Source: Alloacidobacterium sp035547425 | GTDB taxonomy: Bacteria > Acidobacteriota > Terriglobia > Terriglobales > Acidobacteriaceae | Assembly (NCBI GenBank): GCA_035547425.1 | Contig: DASZUU010000036.1 | Span: 1-64,000, forward strand | Length of the DNA: 64,000 nt | Direction: 5' to 3' | Part shown: positions 61,864 to 64,000 of the stretch, piece by piece | Numbering within the stretch: the stretch's first letter is position 1 | Layout of the letters: each line of letters opens with the position of its first letter | The notes under the pieces: model-generated | Told to the model about the DNA's origin: nothing | What the model saw: only the letters and a program-made list of their open reading frames with translations | Databases searched by the model: none | Program-made: the position numbers and the translations under genes

Positions 61864-62622
61864 TTATTGAAAGCAGGTGAGGAGCACGAAAAGAAATATC
61901 CAGAAAATTCCCATCGTGTGCCAATACCAGGCGGTGCAGTCGACGGTGATCTGGCGCATCTCAACGCGACGCAGGAGAAACAGCGCGCCAAGCGCAAAGA
62001 GCAAAGCCGCAATGCCGAGGACCAGATGCAAACCGTGCGTAGCGGTCACGAGATAGAAGAAATGGCTGTTCTGCGTTGTGGTAAAAAATAAGCCCTGGGA
62101 TGCCAGCTGTTTCCAGGCAATCCATTGGCCGATGAGGAAGAGCACTCCGAGAATGACAGTTCCGATCATCCAGGGAGAAGCGCGCCGCACGGCTGGACGG
62201 CCAAGCCCCAGCCACTCTTCCATGACATCGACTTCATGAAAGAGATGGCGCCGGGCGATTTCGATGGTGAGGCTGCTTAGCAGCAGAATTGCAGTGTTGA
62301 TCCAGAGAATGGGAGGAACCACGAGAGGGTGCCAGTCGGAGATGTAAGCATCCCGGGGATCGAAATGACCTGCATTCTGGTGTACAAAAAAGGCGCTTAC
62401 CAGGGCGATAAAGAACATTAAATCGCCTGCTAGTGCGCAAAAAAGACCCATTCTGTAACGGGTAAGAAGCTCTCGTGGGCCGCGCCGCCCATTCGGGTGA
62501 TTCTCCCAGTTATCATCACCGCCTCCGCCACCGGTGGGTCGCCTGTCGACCGGCGGTTTTCCGCCTATACCTGTGTCTTTTCGTTCGACGTCGGCGGGTA
62601 TCCGAGTGAAGGTAGCGGGCAT
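61864..62622 (-). CDS. coxC: Cytochrome c oxidase subunit III
   Basis: A 252-residue subunit of a haem-copper oxidase. After a Gly/Asp-rich cytosolic lead (PTGGGGGDDNWENHPNG), helices begin at RYRMGLFCALAGDLMFFIAL; conserved segments are TATHGLHLVLGIAALLFA and CTAWYWHTMGIFWIFLFVLL. ATG 62622 is chosen because GAGAGGGA precedes it; the frame extends to 62673 into coxA. It follows coxA on the same strand with 25 bases between, in the usual order. Confidence 0.92.
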   Translation of the reverse strand: MPATFTRIPADVERKDTGIGGKPPVDRRPTGGGGGDDNWENHPNGRRGPRELLTRYRMGLFCALAGDLMFFIALVSAFFVHQNAGHFDPRDAYISDWHPLVVPPILWINTAILLLSSLTIEIARRHLFHEVDVMEEWLGLGRPAVRRASPWMIGTVILGVLFLIGQWIAWKQLASQGLFFTTTQNSHFFYLVTATHGLHLVLGIAALLFALGALFLLRRVEMRQITVDCTAWYWHTMGIFWIFLFVLLTCFQ

Positions 62623-62647
62623 GCGCGAATCCCTCTCGGCTAACAGA

Positions 62648-64000
62648 TTACTCCTGTTCAGGGCGTTCGGCACACTGCTGGAAAAAATCCGCAGAATTTA
62701 TGCTGTGACGATATTCATACGGTCCATAGCGTGCGATACAACCTTTTGTAACCGGTGTCCATTCCGCTGTGGTGGCGCGCCATGGATTGTCTCCGGATGG
62801 CTGGCCGCGACGAGCACTCCAGGCGAGATTGACGAGGAAAAGCAGCTGCGTGGCGGCGAGTAAAAAGGCGGAATGAGAGATGCCGGTTTGCAGCGGCATC
62901 AGGGAAGTCAAGGTAGATGTGCTGCCGCCCAGCTGCGCGTAATGACGGGGCATGCCGGCAAGCCCGGCAAAATGCATGGGGAAGAATGTGCCGTAGGCTC
63001 CGAGGAGTGAAAGCCAGAAATGCCATTTGCCGAGTCGTTCATTCATCAAGCGACCCGTGATGAGCGGAAACCAGTAATACACGGCGGCGAAGAGCGAGAA
63101 GACTCCCGCCATGGCCATGATGAGGTGGAAGTGTGCGACGACAAAGTAGGTATTGTGCAGGTATGCGTCGAGTACCGGTTGCGCCAGGATCGGGCCGGTA
63201 AGCCCCCCGGTGATGAAGAAGGAGAGAAAGCCCAGCGTGAAGAGCATAGGCGTGGGCAACGGATGCACGCGGCTGTCGCGTCCGCGCCAGAGCATGGCCA
63301 TCCAGCCGAGGACTTTACCGGAACTAGGGATGGCAATGGCCATGGTGGTCAGGGCAAAGGCGGTTCCGGCGTAGGGATTCATGCCGCTGACGAACATGTG
63401 ATGGCCCCAGACGAGCAATCCAAAGAAGCCGATGAGCAGCGTGGTGACGACCATGAAACGGTAGCCGAAGACCGGCTTGCGGGTGAAGTTGGCCAGCAAC
63501 GATGACGTGAGGCCCATTGCCGGCAGGATGGCGATGTAGACCTCGGGATGACCGAAGAACCAGAAGAGATGCAGCCAGAGCATGGGTGAACCGTTGGCGT
63601 GCGGATCGACGGCGAAGCCGTTGATGACTTCTCCGGGAGGGATGAAGAAACTGGTGGCGAAGTGGCGGTCGCTGAGCAGCAGCACCACAGCGGCCAGCAG
63701 AATGCTGAAGGCGAAGAGGATGAGGATTGCGGTTACCAGCCATGACCAGACGGTGAGCGGCATGCGCATCAGCGTCATTCCCGGGCATCGCTTGCTGATG
63801 ATCGTAACGAGCTGGTTGACGGCTCCGAGGATGGACGCGAGGCAGAAGATGCCGATGCTGAGAAGCCAGAGGTCCATGCCGGTGGCTTGACCCGGGCCTG
63901 CTGCGGGGATGGCGCTCAGCGGCGGGTAATTTGTCCAGCCGGAGATGGGCGCTCCACCGGGCACGAAGAAGGCGGTGAGCAGGACGGCCAGTGAGATGGT
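62648..64000 (-). CDS. coxA: Cytochrome c oxidase subunit I, partial
   Basis: The last 450 residues of subunit I; the gene continues past the window end. The frame at the edge reads TISLAVLLTAFFVPGGAPIS. Active-site residues are seen: FFGHPEVYIAILP (CuB His, proton-channel Glu and the crosslinked Tyr), VWGHHMFVSGMNP (two CuB His), and FVVAHFHLIMAMAG (haem a3 and haem a His). The GHPEVY Glu is typical of A-type oxidases. The N-terminal membrane segments and one haem ligand are outside the window. Confidence 0.95.
   Translation of the reverse strand, partial: TISLAVLLTAFFVPGGAPISGWTNYPPLSAIPAAGPGQATGMDLWLLSIGIFCLASILGAVNQLVTIISKRCPGMTLMRMPLTVWSWLVTAILILFAFSILLAAVVLLLSDRHFATSFFIPPGEVINGFAVDPHANGSPMLWLHLFWFFGHPEVYIAILPAMGLTSSLLANFTRKPVFGYRFMVVTTLLIGFFGLLVWGHHMFVSGMNPYAGTAFALTTMAIAIPSSGKVLGWMAMLWRGRDSRVHPLPTPMLFTLGFLSFFITGGLTGPILAQPVLDAYLHNTYFVVAHFHLIMAMAGVFSLFAAVYYWFPLITGRLMNERLGKWHFWLSLLGAYGTFFPMHFAGLAGMPRHYAQLGGSTSTLTSLMPLQTGISHSAFLLAATQLLFLVNLAWSARRGQPSGDNPWRATTAEWTPVTKGCIARYGPYEYRHSINSADFFQQCAERPEQE

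Noticed and set aside
1..64000. CRISPR arrays, tRNA, rRNA, complete insertion sequences
   Set aside because: No regularly spaced identical repeats, no cloverleaf-like intergenic sequence, no rRNA signature and no transposase-like frame were recognised; a tRNA or RNA-family search program would be needed to exclude small RNAs.

Overview
The window looks like chromosomal DNA of an Acidobacteriota bacterium, probably class Terriglobia (Acidobacteriaceae-like). The grounds are inference from gene content. They include a 1202-residue Oar/SusC-like TonB-dependent receptor with an N-terminal carboxypeptidase-regulatory domain, the lptA-lptB-rpoN-hpf-rapZ cluster without PTS genes, a TolC with a long Gly/Ala-rich insert and a Pro/Gln tail, many TPR proteins, and LacI-family operators in front of sugar genes. 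No rRNA, tRNA, CRISPR array, prophage or intact insertion sequence was recognised. Most genes are core functions in short operons.

Layout. (1) 1-8.6 kb, + strand: lptA (partial), lptB, rpoN, hpf, rapZ, an MsbA-type ABC exporter, yicC, gmk and rpoZ, joining envelope lipid export to sigma-54 and ribosome hibernation. (2) 8.7-16.9 kb, - strand: a small secreted protein, a TPR protein coupled to uvrA, then a sugar-acid group (ManD-type dehydratase, SDR, Tat-exported Gfo/Idh/MocA oxidoreductase). (3) 17.1-22.6 kb: a DUF4126 protein with a flavoprotein disulfide oxidoreductase, then a LacI regulator, ROK sugar kinase and MFS sugar porter. (4) 22.7-27.5 kb: MBL-fold hydrolase, CDGSH protein, MscS channel, TlyA methyltransferase and NAD kinase. 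(5) 27.6-31.6 kb: an NtrC/NtrB-type two-component operon ending in a small putative lipoprotein. (6) 31.8-37.1 kb: a DoxX-like protein, a 59-residue zinc ribbon, a GT83-type glycosyltransferase, pyrF, rlpA and thiD. (7) 37.07-39.65 kb: an A+T-richer, decayed islet between thiD and murJ, with a truncated acetyltransferase, a small membrane protein, a secreted protein frameshifted at a CTAG tetranucleotide repeat, and a gene remnant. (8) 39.6-53.9 kb: murJ, a recombinase-domain-like protein, a TPR protein, an M20 peptidase, truA, tolC, aroA, a GAF-GAF-PP2C phosphatase, deoC, hpt and lgt. (9) 54-64 kb: a second MscS channel, a lipoprotein, a FetAB-type ABC transporter, the large TonB-dependent receptor, and cytochrome oxidase subunits III and I (the latter cut by the window end).

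The most connected observation is regulatory. A LacI-type operator overlaps the likely -35 box of the ROK-MFS operon. Three near-identical operator sequences lie around the promoter and first codons of the TonB-dependent receptor about 40 kb away, one of them over its -35 box. This suggests that outer-membrane uptake, inner-membrane transport and sugar phosphorylation form one regulon. The second notable observation is the CTAG-repeat frameshift: loss of one four-base unit would restore a full-length secreted protein. All coordinates and starts come from reading the sequence; no database search was run.
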